From AP-15 sp963724435 (GTDB lineage: Bacteria > Pseudomonadota > Alphaproteobacteria > ATCC43930 > CGMCC-115725), in contig CAVRUN010000010.1 of the NCBI GenBank assembly GCA_963724435.1, forward strand, positions 310,001 through 374,000: 64,000 nt of DNA, written 5' to 3'. The notes below the pieces were generated by a model. It saw only the letters and a list, made by a program, of their open reading frames with translations. It was not told the DNA's origin and did not search any database. A program made the translations under genes and the position numbers. How positions within the stretch are numbered: position 1 is the first letter of the stretch; each line of letters opens with the position of its first letter. Below are positions 26,325-35,496 of this stretch, one piece after another.

Positions 26325-27104
26325 ATGATGCAGGGCTCGGCTTCGAGGGTTGCGGCCGCGACAGCGGTGTTTGTTTGGCTGCTGCTGTTTGCGCCTGGGC
26401 GAAGCCAAGCTCAGGAGACGCCACCATTGCCGCACCAGCAATGGTCGTTTGATGGTGTCTTCGGCACCTACGACAAGGCCGCGATGCAGCGCGGCTTCCA
26501 AGTCTACAAGCAGATCTGCTCGGCGTGCCACCCGCTGACCCATCTATATTTCCGGGATCTCGAGGCGCTCGGCTATACGCCGGATCAGATCAAGGCGATC
26601 GCTGCCACCGATCAGTGCGCCGACGGACCGAACGATCAGGGCCAGATGTTCAAGCGCGCCTGCCGCCCATCCGACCCGATCCCCGGTCCCTTTCCCAACG
26701 ACGAGGCTGCGCGAGCAGCCAATGGTGGCGCTCTGCCTCCCGATCTGTCGATGATCGTCAAGGCACGCGAAGGCGGCCCGGATTATGTTTTTGCGTTGCT
26801 GAACGGCTTTAAACCGGCGCCCGCCGGCGTTACCGTCCCGCCGGGCAAATACTACAATGAATACTTTCCCGGGCATTTTATATCGATGCCGCCGCCGCTC
26901 AATGATGGCGCAGTGACCTACGCCGACGGCACCAAGGCGACAGTGCCGCAAATGGCGCATGACGTCGCAACCTTCCTCGCCTGGGCTTCCGAGCCCACAC
27001 TCGATGCGCGTCATCGCACCGGGGTTCGCGTGTTCCTGTTTCTGATCGTTGGCGTCGGCATCTTTTACGCGGCGAAGCGCAAGATTTGGGCCGCAGTGCA
27101 CTGA
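26325..27104 (+). CDS. petC: Ubiquinol-cytochrome c reductase, cytochrome c1 subunit
   Basis: Accepts electrons from the Rieske centre and reduces soluble cytochrome c. A signal peptide (AAATAVFVWLLLFAPGRSQAQ) precedes a periplasmic domain with a single CSACH haem c motif. The distal methionine is probably in the FISMPPPLNDG stretch. One C-terminal membrane anchor follows (FLFLIVGVGIFYAAKRKIW). It is 259 residues. It is the last gene of petABC, seven bases before mtnP. Confidence 0.95.
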   Translation: MMQGSASRVAAATAVFVWLLLFAPGRSQAQETPPLPHQQWSFDGVFGTYDKAAMQRGFQVYKQICSACHPLTHLYFRDLEALGYTPDQIKAIAATDQCADGPNDQGQMFKRACRPSDPIPGPFPNDEAARAANGGALPPDLSMIVKAREGGPDYVFALLNGFKPAPAGVTVPPGKYYNEYFPGHFISMPPPLNDGAVTYADGTKATVPQMAHDVATFLAWASEPTLDARHRTGVRVFLFLIVGVGIFYAAKRKIWAAVH

Positions 27105-27111
27105 GCAACCG

Positions 27112-27993
27112 ATGACTGGCCCCGTGATCGGCGTCATCGGCGGCAGTGGCCTCTACGAAATCGACGGCCTAGCTGACGTCGTTTGGCGGCGTGTCGAGAG
27201 CCCGTTTGGACGGACTTCAGACGAGTTCTGCTTTGGCGCCCTTGATGGCCAAAAGGTCGTTTTTGTCCCCCGCCACGGGCGTGGGCATGTGTTGCCGCCG
27301 TCGGAGATCAACTTTCGCGCGAATATCGATGCGTTAAAGCGTTGCGGGGTGAGCGACATCGTCTCGCTCTCCGCGGTGGGCAGCTTGCGCGAAGATTTGC
27401 CGCCGGGTGATTTTGTCATCGTAGATCAGTTCATCGACCGCACCTTTGCCCGCGAGAAGAGCTTTTTTGGGACGGGTTGTGTCGCGCATGTCTCGATGGC
27501 CCATCCGGTCTGCTCGCGTATCGGCGACGCACTTGCCGATGCTGCCGGGCCGGCCGGGCTGGCGCTGAAACGCGGCGGCACTTATCTGGTCATGGAAGGT
27601 CCGCAGTTTTCAACATTGGCGGAAAGCCGACTCTACCGCTCGTGGGGCTGCGACCTGATCGGGATGACCAACATGCCCGAAGCGAAACTCGCCCGCGAGG
27701 CGGAGATCTGTTACGCCACGGTGGCAATGGTCACAGATTACGATTGCTGGCACCCCGGCCATGACGCGGTCACTGTCGAAATGATCGTCGGGGTGTTGTT
27801 GGCCAATGCAAAAAAGGCCAAGGCGCTGATCCGGGCGGTCGTTCCGTTGCTTTCGGCTCAGGAAGAGGGTTGCCCCCAGGGCTGTCATCACGCGCTCGAT
27901 GGCGCGCTGATCACCCCTCCGGAAAGGCGCGATCCGGCGATGCTTGCGCGCCTCGATGCAATTGCCGGTCGTGTTTTGAGGGCTCCGCGGTGA
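27112..27993 (+). CDS. mtnP: S-methyl-5'-thioadenosine phosphorylase
   Basis: Cleaves methylthioadenosine to adenine and 5-methylthioribose 1-phosphate, recycling the by-product of polyamine and homoserine-lactone synthesis. A PNP/UDP phosphorylase family 2 protein of 293 residues with GVIGGSGLYEIDGL, RHGRGHVLPPSEINFRANI (phosphate and nucleoside site) and VMEGPQFSTLAESRLYRSWG. I chose the ATG at 27112, eight bases after petC; an upstream in-frame start would overlap petC. GTGA overlap with mtnA shows coupling. Confidence 0.93.
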   Translation: MTGPVIGVIGGSGLYEIDGLADVVWRRVESPFGRTSDEFCFGALDGQKVVFVPRHGRGHVLPPSEINFRANIDALKRCGVSDIVSLSAVGSLREDLPPGDFVIVDQFIDRTFAREKSFFGTGCVAHVSMAHPVCSRIGDALADAAGPAGLALKRGGTYLVMEGPQFSTLAESRLYRSWGCDLIGMTNMPEAKLAREAEICYATVAMVTDYDCWHPGHDAVTVEMIVGVLLANAKKAKALIRAVVPLLSAQEEGCPQGCHHALDGALITPPERRDPAMLARLDAIAGRVLRAPR

Positions 27994-29081
27994 AGGTTCA
28001 TGGCCGGCCGATGCGGACCATCTGGCCGGTCGGCGAAGGCCATTGCATCGAGATCATCGACCAGACCCGGCTGCCTCATGAATTGTCGATCATCCGGTTG
28101 ACCAAGCTCGAGGAGGCTGCGAGGGCCGTCCGGACGATGCAGGTTCGCGGCGCGCCGCTGATCGGGGTCGCGGCGGCGTATGGGGTGGCATTGGCGATGG
28201 CGGAAGATCCCTCGGACCGCGGCCTCGACCGCGCCTTCGTGACACTCGCCGCGACCCGCCCGACGGCGGTCAACCTGCGATGGGCGCTCGCCGAAATGGA
28301 CAGGCTGCTTCGCCCTCACGAGCCGTCAACCCGTTTTGCCACGGCCTTCGCCCGCGCCGGCCAGATTGCCGAGGCTGATGTCGCAAGCAGCCGCGCTATC
28401 GGCGAGCACGGCGCGACGGTGATCGCCGAGGCGTGGCGGCAGAACGGCAGTAGCCGGCCGGTGCAGGTACTGACCCATTGCAACGCCGGTTGGCTTGCCG
28501 CGGTCGATTGGGGAACGGCGCTGGCACCGATCTATCGCGCCCATGATGACGGCGTCCCGATCCACGTCTGGGTCGACGAGACGCGGCCGCGCAATCAAGG
28601 CGCCGGGTTGACCGCTTGGGAACTGGGCCAGCATGGTGTGCCGCATACCGTGATCGTCGACAACGCCGGCGGCCATTTGATGCAGCAGGGCCTTGTCGAT
28701 CTTTGTGTCGTCGGTAGCGACAGGACCACCGTCGAAGGGGACGTCGCCAACAAAATCGGCACCTATCTGAAGGCGCTAGCGGCGCGCGACAACGATCTCC
28801 CGTTTTATGCGGCATTTCCCTCATCGACGATCGACTGGGAGATCGAAGACGGCATGGCAATCCCGATCGAGCGCCGCGACAGCCGCGAGGTCACGCACGT
28901 CGAGGGCTGGACCGACGGCGGCGAGCGTGTCGCGGTGCGGATAACCCCCGAGGACAGCCCCGCCGAAAACTACGCGTTTGATGTAACGCCAGCCCGGCTG
29001 ATGACTGCGCTGATCACCGAGCGGGGAATTTGTCCGGCCTCGCGCGACGGCTTGCTGGCCCTGTTTCCGGAGCGCCGCTGA
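27990..29081 (+). CDS. mtnA: Methylthioribose-1-phosphate isomerase
   Basis: Converts methylthioribose 1-phosphate to methylthioribulose 1-phosphate, the step after MtnP. It is 363 residues from a GTG that overlaps the mtnP stop. Family blocks are QVRGAPLIGVAAAYG, the catalytic-cysteine segment LTHCNAG and the aspartate segment VVGSDRTTVEGDVANKIGT. No later pathway genes are present here, so either the rest of the cycle lies elsewhere or the product enters a shunt. Confidence 0.93.
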   Translation: MKVHGRPMRTIWPVGEGHCIEIIDQTRLPHELSIIRLTKLEEAARAVRTMQVRGAPLIGVAAAYGVALAMAEDPSDRGLDRAFVTLAATRPTAVNLRWALAEMDRLLRPHEPSTRFATAFARAGQIAEADVASSRAIGEHGATVIAEAWRQNGSSRPVQVLTHCNAGWLAAVDWGTALAPIYRAHDDGVPIHVWVDETRPRNQGAGLTAWELGQHGVPHTVIVDNAGGHLMQQGLVDLCVVGSDRTTVEGDVANKIGTYLKALAARDNDLPFYAAFPSSTIDWEIEDGMAIPIERRDSREVTHVEGWTDGGERVAVRITPEDSPAENYAFDVTPARLMTALITERGICPASRDGLLALFPERR

Positions 29082-29109
29082 CAAGGATTTTCATCTAGGG
29101 AGGGCGCCG

Positions 29110-29961
29110 ATGGAGCCGATAACCGGCATCGACCACGTCATCGTCGGTGTCCGCGACCTCGAAAGCGCGCGCGAAGCGTGGCGCCGGCTGGGGTTTACGT
29201 TGTCGCCGCGCGGCCGTCATCTCGAGCAACCGACCGGCAATTACTGCGTAATGTTCCCATCGGACTACATCGAGCTACTCGGGATCGTTGATACTGGCCC
29301 GTCCGCGCATCGGCTCGACAGCTTTCTCGCCTGGCGCGAAGGCTTGATGGGCATCGCGTTTGCGCCCGCCGGGAGCGCCGAGGAGGCAAGGGCGATGCTG
29401 GTGGATCGCGGTCTTCACCCGGCCGAGCCGCGCCCGCTCGCCCGGCAGATCGAATTACCGGATGGGATAGCGCTGCCGCGCTTTACGCTGGTATCGCTGC
29501 CGCCTGAGGAAACGCCGGGCCTTGACTGCTTCCTCTGCGCTCACCTGACACCCGAACTTATGCGACGGCCAGAATGGCTGCGGCATTCGAATGGTGCAAA
29601 TGGGATCACGGCGGTGCACATACTGGTCGAAAGCACGGCTGCGCTGCTGCCGGCATATGACCGACTGTTCGGGATTGTGCAGGTGACGACGACGGATGCC
29701 GTAGCCGCGGTTCATGTCGGCCGCCATCGCCTCGTCTTCAGCACGCCCGACGACTTTCAAACGATGCATCCGGCGCTCGATCTCGCGCGCGATTTTCCGT
29801 TACCGGGTATCATCGCGCTGGAGATCGGCGTCGAACGGCGCGAGGCCACCGCTGCCTATTTGGCAGGACAGCATGTCGCGTTTACGGAGATGCCTGACGG
29901 CAGCCTTGCGGTTGCGGCATATCAGGCGAATGGTGCGATCCTGATCTTCTCGGAAAGCTGA
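29110..29961 (+). CDS. VOC/glyoxalase-like domain protein
   Basis: A vicinal-oxygen-chelate superfamily protein of 283 residues with two VOC-type halves. The first begins ITGIDHVIVGVRDLESAREAWRRLGF, with the usual metal-ligand histidine in IDHV, and the second is around ITAVHILVESTAALLPAYDRLFG. It resembles the glyoxalase-like domain family (PF13468 type). Substrate and reaction are unknown. A good GGAG site precedes the ATG. It lies between mtnA and lgt in one direction and could be co-transcribed. Confidence 0.75.
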   Translation: MEPITGIDHVIVGVRDLESAREAWRRLGFTLSPRGRHLEQPTGNYCVMFPSDYIELLGIVDTGPSAHRLDSFLAWREGLMGIAFAPAGSAEEARAMLVDRGLHPAEPRPLARQIELPDGIALPRFTLVSLPPEETPGLDCFLCAHLTPELMRRPEWLRHSNGANGITAVHILVESTAALLPAYDRLFGIVQVTTTDAVAAVHVGRHRLVFSTPDDFQTMHPALDLARDFPLPGIIALEIGVERREATAAYLAGQHVAFTEMPDGSLAVAAYQANGAILIFSES

Positions 29962-29997
29962 CGCTGTCCGCAAAACAACACCCCCGATGATTGGCCG

Positions 29998-30810
29998 ATG
30001 CCGCCGTTTTTGGTGATACCGTTCCCCGCGATCGACCCGGTTGCGGTCTCTTTCGGCCCGTTTGCGATTCGCTGGTATGCGCTCGCTTACATCGCCGGGT
30101 TGGTGATCGGCTGGCGCTATTGCTTAGCGCTCGCCGGCCGTCCGCCCAATCTCGTCCGGCGCCAGGACGTCGACGACTTTCTGGTCTGGGCGACCCTCGG
30201 CGTGGTTCTGGGCGGCCGCCTGGGCTATGTCCTGTTCTACAACCCCGGTTACTATTTCGCACACCCGCTCCAGGCCTTGTTTGTCTGGCACGGGGGAATG
30301 TCGTTTCACGGCGGGGCGATCGGTGTGACGGTTGCGATCATCCTGTTCACCCGGGCCCGCAGAATCCGTCTTTTCGCCTTCTCGGACATCATCATCGAGG
30401 CGATCCCGATCGGCCTGTTCTTCGGCCGCATCGCCAATTTCATCAACGGCGAGCTTTACGGCCGCCCGACTGATGTGCCCTGGGCGATGATCTTTCCAAA
30501 TGGCGGCCCGGTGCCTCGCCATCCGAGCCAACTCTATGAAGCGTTTTGCGAGGGCATCCTGCTGTTCTTGCTGCTGTTCGTCGCCGAACGCAGCGGGGCC
30601 CGGCGCTGGCCTGGCGTGGAAACCGGTCTGTTCCTGGCCGGCTATGCCGTTGCCCGCATGTCCGGCGAGCTGTTTCGCCAACCCGACCCGCAGCTCGGCT
30701 ACCTGATTTTTGGGACGACAATGGGTCAGCTGCTCTCGATCCCGCTGCTGATCGCCGGTGTCGTAATTATCGTTTGGGCGCGGCACTCCCGCCGTCCGTC
30801 AATGCCGTGA
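29998..30810 (+). CDS. lgt: Prolipoprotein diacylglyceryl transferase
   Basis: The first enzyme of lipoprotein maturation. It moves diacylglycerol from phosphatidylglycerol to the lipobox cysteine in the inner membrane. It is 270 residues with seven or more hydrophobic segments. The Lgt signature GRIANFINGELYGRPTDVPW (conserved Arg, Asn and Glu), the HGGMSFHGG motif and HPSQLYEAFCEG are present. It overlaps the next gene by four bases (GTGA). Its likely clients include the MlaA lipoprotein and the lipoprotein at 32796. Confidence 0.96.
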   Translation: MPPFLVIPFPAIDPVAVSFGPFAIRWYALAYIAGLVIGWRYCLALAGRPPNLVRRQDVDDFLVWATLGVVLGGRLGYVLFYNPGYYFAHPLQALFVWHGGMSFHGGAIGVTVAIILFTRARRIRLFAFSDIIIEAIPIGLFFGRIANFINGELYGRPTDVPWAMIFPNGGPVPRHPSQLYEAFCEGILLFLLLFVAERSGARRWPGVETGLFLAGYAVARMSGELFRQPDPQLGYLIFGTTMGQLLSIPLLIAGVVIIVWARHSRRPSMP

Positions 30811-31910
30811 CACAGGACAGGCTTAAGGAAAAGATCGCGCGCCGCATCCGCGCCGAGGGGCCGCTGTCGGTCGCGGCCTATATGGCGATGGCGCTCTACG
30901 ATCCCGAACTCGGCTATTACGCGACCCGGCGGCCGATCGGGGCCGGTGGCGATTTCATCACCGCGCCCGAGATCAGCCAGATCTTTGGCGAGCTGATCGG
31001 GGTCTGGTGCGCGCTGACATGGCAGGCGATGGGGCGCCCCGAGCCGGTGATCCTCGCCGAACTCGGGCCGGGCAGTGGTGTCCTCGCTACCGATTTGTTG
31101 CGCGCCGCCGACGCACTCCCGGAATTTCGCCGTGCACTCCGCCTCCATCTCGTCGAAATCAGCCCGATCCTGCGCGCCGAGCAACAGCGCCGTCTTGGGA
31201 TGACCGATGCAGTCTGGCTGACCCGATTGGAGGAATTGCCGGAAGGGCCGTTGCTAGTTGTCGCCAACGAGTTCCTCGATGCGCTGCCGATCCGCCAGCT
31301 GGTGCGCGGGCCGCACCGATGGGCGGAGCGAATGGTCACTCTCGACTCGGAAGATCGGCTCGGCTTTGCCGACGGTCCGGAAAATCCAGCGATGTCGCTC
31401 GGTGTATCGCCGAGCTTGCGCCAATCCGCCCCTCCGGGCGCGGTGTTCGAGATTTGCCCCGCCGCCCTCAATTTGGCCGCAACTCTCGGCGCACGGCTGG
31501 GCCGCTCGCCGGGGGCCGCACTGTTCATCGATTACGGGCGCATGGCGAGCGACATCGGAGCGAGCTTGCGTGCCGTCTCGGGTCACAGCCCAGCCGATCC
31601 GCTGACAGCGCCGGGCAGCGCCGATCTCAGCGCCGATGTCGACTTTGCGGCATTCGCCGAGGCCGCCAGCGTCACCGGAATCGATATATATGGGCCGGTC
31701 CCGCAAGGTCGGTTTCTGCGCGCGTTGGGCGCGGAAGCACGCCTGGCGGCCTTATGCGCCCGGGCCTCGCCCGAGCAGCAGACTCGGCTCCAAAGCGGTC
31801 TCAACCGTTTGCTCGAACCGGGGCAAATGGGCGATCTGTTCAAGGTTTTGGCATTTGCCTCGAGAGGATTGCCGGCGCCGGGGTTCGATAATGGGGAGCC
31901 GACCGGATGA
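30807..31910 (+). CDS. SAM-dependent methyltransferase, MidA/NDUFAF7 family
   Basis: A class I methyltransferase of 367 residues. The mitochondrial homologue NDUFAF7 methylates an arginine in complex I during assembly; the bacterial target is not established. Family blocks are LSVAAYMAMALYDPELGYYATR, GDFITAPEISQIFGELIGVW, the SAM motif ILAELGPGSGVLATDLLR and VVANEFLDALPIRQLV. The GTG start overlaps the lgt stop, and its own stop overlaps the pgeF ATG, so lgt - midA - pgeF is a tight operon, as in many Alphaproteobacteria. Confidence 0.88.
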   Translation: MTQDRLKEKIARRIRAEGPLSVAAYMAMALYDPELGYYATRRPIGAGGDFITAPEISQIFGELIGVWCALTWQAMGRPEPVILAELGPGSGVLATDLLRAADALPEFRRALRLHLVEISPILRAEQQRRLGMTDAVWLTRLEELPEGPLLVVANEFLDALPIRQLVRGPHRWAERMVTLDSEDRLGFADGPENPAMSLGVSPSLRQSAPPGAVFEICPAALNLAATLGARLGRSPGAALFIDYGRMASDIGASLRAVSGHSPADPLTAPGSADLSADVDFAAFAEAASVTGIDIYGPVPQGRFLRALGAEARLAALCARASPEQQTRLQSGLNRLLEPGQMGDLFKVLAFASRGLPAPGFDNGEPTG

Positions 31911-32674
31911 TCCGGCTGGCCGGAATTGGTGGCTTCGGTGGCTTCCGACACGCCTTCTTCACCCGGCAAGACGGGGTCAGCAATGGGCACTATGCCTCGC
32001 TGAATTGCGGTTTTGGCTCCGGCGACGATGCCGACCGAGTTGAGCAAAACCGGGCTATCGCGATGCAGATGCTGGGGCTCCCGGCCGATCGACTGGTGAC
32101 CTGCCGCCAAGTCCACAGCGCCCGGGTGGTGAGCGTCGAAAAGCCTTGGCGGCGCGGGGCGGCGCCGGCGGCGGACGGTATGGTTACGCGGGTCCCGGGC
32201 ATGGCGCTCGGTGTGCTGGCGGCCGATTGCGCGCCGTTGCTGCTGTTTGATCCGGTCGCGCGCGTCATAGGCGCTGCACATGCCGGGTGGCGCGGCGCTT
32301 TCCGGGGCGTTGCCGAAGCCACCGTCGAAGCAATGGAGCGCCGCGGCGCCGAACGCAGCCGTGTTCATGTCGGGATCGGGCCGTGCATTGGACCTACGTC
32401 CTACGAGGTCGGTCCCGAATTTCCGCCGCCGATCATCGCCGATGATCCCGCGGCCGAGGCATTTTTCGCACCCGCATCAGGAGCCAGACATTTCATGTTC
32501 GACCTTGCAGCCTATGTCGAGCATCGGCTGCATCGGTTTGGCGTGCCGTTGGTTGAGCGCTCGCATCACGATACAGCAGCCGAGCCGGAGTTGTTTTTCA
32601 GCTATCGGCGTGCTCGTCTCCAAGGCGAGCCGGTCTTTGGTCTCGGCCTTTCCGCGATTGCGATCGACGATTAG
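31907..32674 (+). CDS. pgeF: Peptidoglycan editing factor / purine nucleoside phosphorylase family (YfiH)
   Basis: A 255-residue protein of the DUF152/laccase-domain family. Members are described as multicopper-like polyphenol oxidases, as purine nucleoside phosphorylases, and as PgeF, which removes mis-incorporated serine from peptidoglycan precursors. The metal-ligand segments are CRQVHSARVV, ADCAPLLLFD and HAGWRGAFRG, plus VGIGPCIGPTSYEVG. It ends the lgt operon. Which activity applies here cannot be read from sequence. Confidence 0.88.
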   Translation: MIRLAGIGGFGGFRHAFFTRQDGVSNGHYASLNCGFGSGDDADRVEQNRAIAMQMLGLPADRLVTCRQVHSARVVSVEKPWRRGAAPAADGMVTRVPGMALGVLAADCAPLLLFDPVARVIGAAHAGWRGAFRGVAEATVEAMERRGAERSRVHVGIGPCIGPTSYEVGPEFPPPIIADDPAAEAFFAPASGARHFMFDLAAYVEHRLHRFGVPLVERSHHDTAAEPELFFSYRRARLQGEPVFGLGLSAIAIDD

Positions 32675-32710
32675 AGTTGTGGCGCCGCTCGCGATCATCT
32701 CCGATCCGCG

Positions 32711-32785
32711 ATGCCCTACCTGATCCTATTTCTCGCCTTTTGCCTGTTGGGTGCGCTCGCTACCTGCATTCTCTTGGTGCAATGA
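32711..32785 (+). CDS. Possible 24-residue hydrophobic peptide
   Basis: A short ORF (MPYLILFLAFCLLGALATCI and four more residues) lies between pgeF and the lipoprotein gene. It would form a single membrane helix. No clear ribosome-binding site is visible, and its end lies ten bases before the lipoprotein start. It could be a small membrane protein, a translational leader or chance. Support is weak. Confidence 0.25.
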   Translation: MPYLILFLAFCLLGALATCILLVQ

Positions 32786-32795
32786 CGCGTTGCTA

Positions 32796-33692
32796 GTGGG
32801 CCGGCGGTCTGTCGCAACGGCGGTGCTGCTGGTCGCGGCATGCCAGCCGTTACCGCATCCCTTCGCGAACGATGTCCCAAAACCAGGATCGCCGATGCTG
32901 ACTGTGCGCGACGCCGCCACGGTGGCAGTCGCCCCGCTTCAAGGCGGACCGCGCGCCACCGCCGAAAAATTGGCGCCCGCGATCGCGGAAGCACTGCAAA
33001 AGCGCGAGATCCCCGCCAGCGACCGGACGACGAGCATCGCCAGTTATCAGCTCGACGGCCGCTTGCAGGCGATGCCGCCGGCGGGTGACAAGGCCGCGAT
33101 CGTCGTGCTGTGGAATCTGCGCGATCCGTCCGGCAAGTCGCTCGGCACCCGGGCCGAGCGAATTGAAGCCAGTGCCGGCGACTGGCAAGCGGGCAAGAAT
33201 GAGGCAGTAGCTCGTCTCGCCGAGGCAAGCGCCGAGCAAATCGCCGCCATGCTTCAGGATAAGGCGCCGGTCGAAGCTGCGGCTCAGGCTAAGGACTCGG
33301 GTGAGACCCGTTTATTAATCGGCGGTGTGGAGGGCGCTCCGGGCGACGGCGGGATGTCGCTGGCGAGCGCGATTACGACGCTGCTACAAAAGCAGGATCT
33401 GGCGATCGTCTCCGATCCTCAGGGGAAAGCCGATCTGCTGCTCGATGCCGCCGTCACCGTCGCCAAACCGACAGCGGGCGCGCAACATGTCAAAATCGTC
33501 TGGCGTGTCCGCCGCAAGAACGGCGGCGAGATCGGCACTGTGGCACAGGAAAACGACGTTCCCGCCGGGCTGCTCAACGGCGCGTGGGGTGATGTCGCCT
33601 ATACCGTGGCGCTGGCAGCGCGGGACGGCATTATGCAGCTGATCGCTCGCGGCGCCCCGCAAGCGGGCGGAACGGGTTCGGCGAGCCGCTAG
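32796..33692 (+). CDS. Hypothetical lipoprotein
   Basis: A secreted lipid-anchored protein of about 298 residues with no recognised domain. A short basic then hydrophobic leader (GRRSVATAVLLVAAC) ends in a lipobox cysteine, a likely Lgt substrate. The mature part contains two similar-sized halves with alternating strands and helices, for example VAVAPLQGGPRATAEKLAPA and LLIGGVEGAPGDGGMSLASA, which may be a duplicated fold. The start is uncertain: GTG at 32796 or TTG at 32790. It lies between pgeF and prs. Confidence 0.65.
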   Translation: MGRRSVATAVLLVAACQPLPHPFANDVPKPGSPMLTVRDAATVAVAPLQGGPRATAEKLAPAIAEALQKREIPASDRTTSIASYQLDGRLQAMPPAGDKAAIVVLWNLRDPSGKSLGTRAERIEASAGDWQAGKNEAVARLAEASAEQIAAMLQDKAPVEAAAQAKDSGETRLLIGGVEGAPGDGGMSLASAITTLLQKQDLAIVSDPQGKADLLLDAAVTVAKPTAGAQHVKIVWRVRRKNGGEIGTVAQENDVPAGLLNGAWGDVAYTVALAARDGIMQLIARGAPQAGGTGSASR

Positions 33693-33717
33693 CCGTGCGC
33701 CGCAGCTAGCCGCGAGG

Positions 33718-33746
33718 TTGTCACGGCGATAGCGGATTGTTACATT
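33718..33746 (+). promoter_or_regulatory. Candidate sigma-70 promoter for prs
   Basis: TTGTCA at 33718-33723 and TACATT at 33741-33746 are separated by exactly 17 bp and lie about 55 bp before the prs ATG. Both boxes match the consensus at four or more positions. The assignment rests on sequence only. Confidence 0.45.
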
Positions 33747-33801
33747 ATCTTGGCACGAAGCGGCGGGCGCCGACCTTGTCGGCGTGGGCATATGGCATAT
33801 C

Positions 33802-34734
33802 ATGAAGATTCTCGCCTGTAACAGCAATCGGCCGCTGGCTGAAGCGATTGCGGACTACCTCGATCTGCCGCTGATGAAGGCGAGCGTGCGGCGCTTTTCC
33901 GATATGGAGGTGTTTGTCGAAATTCTCGAAAACGTGCGCGGTGAAGACGTTTTCGTGATCCAGTCGACCTCGTATCCGGCCAACGACCATCTGATGGAGC
34001 TGCTGGTCTCGCTCGACGCGTTACGGCGTAGTTCGGCGCGTCGCATTACCGCGGTCGTCCCCTATTACGGCTATGCTCGGCAGGATCGAAAGTCTGGGCC
34101 TCGCACCCCGATCTCGGCCAAGCTCGTCGCCAACATGATCACCGCGGCCGGTGCCGACCGGGTCTTAACGCTTGATCTCCACGCCGGACAGATCCAGGGC
34201 TTCTTCGACATCCCGACCGATAATCTCTACGCCGCTCCGGTGCTGGTGAAGGACATTCTCGACCATCATGCCCGCCATGATCTGATCATCGTTTCGCCCG
34301 ATGTCGGCGGCGTCGTGCGCGCTCGCGACGTCGCGCGCCGCGTCGACGCGGACCTCGCGATCATCGACAAGCGCCGCGAGAGGGCCGGCGTCTCCGAGGT
34401 TGTCAACATTATCGGCGATGTCGCCGAGCGCCGCTGTATTCTCGTCGACGACATCGTCGACAGCGCCGGCACGTTGTGCAACGCCGCCGAGGCCTTGACC
34501 GAAGCTGGCGCATCAGCGGTGTTCGCTTATGTCACGCATGGCGTGTTGTCGGGCGGGGCGGTGGCGCGGGCGATTAACTCGCCGATCGAATCGCTGGTCA
34601 TGACCGACAGCATCATGGCGACCCAAGCGATGCGCGAGGCGGGCAATATCCGGCAGGTGTCGATCGCGCCGTTGATGGCCGAGGCAATCCGCCGCATCAG
34701 CGAGGAGCGGTCGGTCTCGAGCCTATTTGATTAG
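33802..34734 (+). CDS. prs: Ribose-phosphate pyrophosphokinase
   Basis: Makes PRPP from ribose 5-phosphate and ATP for purine, pyrimidine, histidine, tryptophan and NAD synthesis. It is 310 residues. It has RFSDMEVFVEI-type N-terminal residues, the flexible ATP loop YGYARQDRK, the catalytic LDLHAGQIQGFFDIPTDNL segment and the PRPP-binding loop CILVDDIVDSAGTLCNAA. I chose the ATG at 33802; a GTG six codons upstream is in frame. It is followed by rplY, pth and ychF, a very common order. Confidence 0.95.
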   Translation: MKILACNSNRPLAEAIADYLDLPLMKASVRRFSDMEVFVEILENVRGEDVFVIQSTSYPANDHLMELLVSLDALRRSSARRITAVVPYYGYARQDRKSGPRTPISAKLVANMITAAGADRVLTLDLHAGQIQGFFDIPTDNLYAAPVLVKDILDHHARHDLIIVSPDVGGVVRARDVARRVDADLAIIDKRRERAGVSEVVNIIGDVAERRCILVDDIVDSAGTLCNAAEALTEAGASAVFAYVTHGVLSGGAVARAINSPIESLVMTDSIMATQAMREAGNIRQVSIAPLMAEAIRRISEERSVSSLFD

Positions 34735-34824
34735 GCTGTCAAATACAGAGGCCGTCGCGACGCTAGCGGGGCCGTTCGGCATTCCGGCCGGAAATTAGTC
34801 ATCCCTTCAAAGGAGCAAGTGTCG

Positions 34825-35454
34825 ATGCCCGAGATTATCAGCCTAAGCGCCCAGGTGCGCGCCCGCGCCGGCAAGGGCGCCGCCCGCGCGACTCGGGGCG
34901 GGGGGCGCATCCCCGGCATCGTCTATGGCGGTGACCGGGAGCCGATGCCGATCAGCCTCGAATCGCGCGAATTGTCGCGCGCGCTCGCCCGCCGCGGTTT
35001 TTTTGCGACACTGGTTGATCTCACGGTCGAGGGCGGGGTGCAGCGCGCGCTCCCGCGCGAGGTGCAATATCATCCGGTAACCGACAAGCCGCTACACGTC
35101 GACTTTATGCGTGTCGCCGCCACCACACGAGTCACGGTCACAGTCCCGGCTGAGTTCGTCAATCACGAGCAATCGATCGGGCTGCGGCGCGGCGGCATCC
35201 TCAACATCGTCCGTCATGGCATCGAGCTGAACTGCCCGGTCGAAGGCATCCCCGATCATCTGACAGTCAGCCTCGCCGGGCTCGACATTGGCGATAGCGT
35301 TCATATCAGCGCTGTCACGATACCGGAAGGATGCAGGCCGACGATCACCGGACGCGACTTTACGATTGCCAGCATCGCGGCCTCCTCCGCGGTGCGCGAG
35401 GAAGCGGCGACAACCGCTGCGACACCGCCTTCGGGAGAGCAGGCGGCATCCTGA
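34825..35454 (+). CDS. rplY: 50S ribosomal protein bL25, CTC type
   Basis: Binds 5S rRNA in the large subunit's central protuberance; the long CTC form is also linked to stress. It is 209 residues. The N-terminal L25 domain has GAARATRGGGRIPGIVYGG; the C-terminal TL5 domain includes QYHPVTDKPLHVDFMRV and RRGGILNIVRHGIELNCPVEGIPDHL (read in parts). AGGAG lies nine bases before the ATG at 34825, better than the GTG at 34819. A short acidic, Ala/Thr-rich tail ends it. Confidence 0.94.
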   Translation: MPEIISLSAQVRARAGKGAARATRGGGRIPGIVYGGDREPMPISLESRELSRALARRGFFATLVDLTVEGGVQRALPREVQYHPVTDKPLHVDFMRVAATTRVTVTVPAEFVNHEQSIGLRRGGILNIVRHGIELNCPVEGIPDHLTVSLAGLDIGDSVHISAVTIPEGCRPTITGRDFTIASIAASSAVREEAATTAATPPSGEQAAS

Positions 35455-35496
35455 TCCGCCTCGACCGGCCTGCGGCAAATCAACGTTTGGTCCTCA

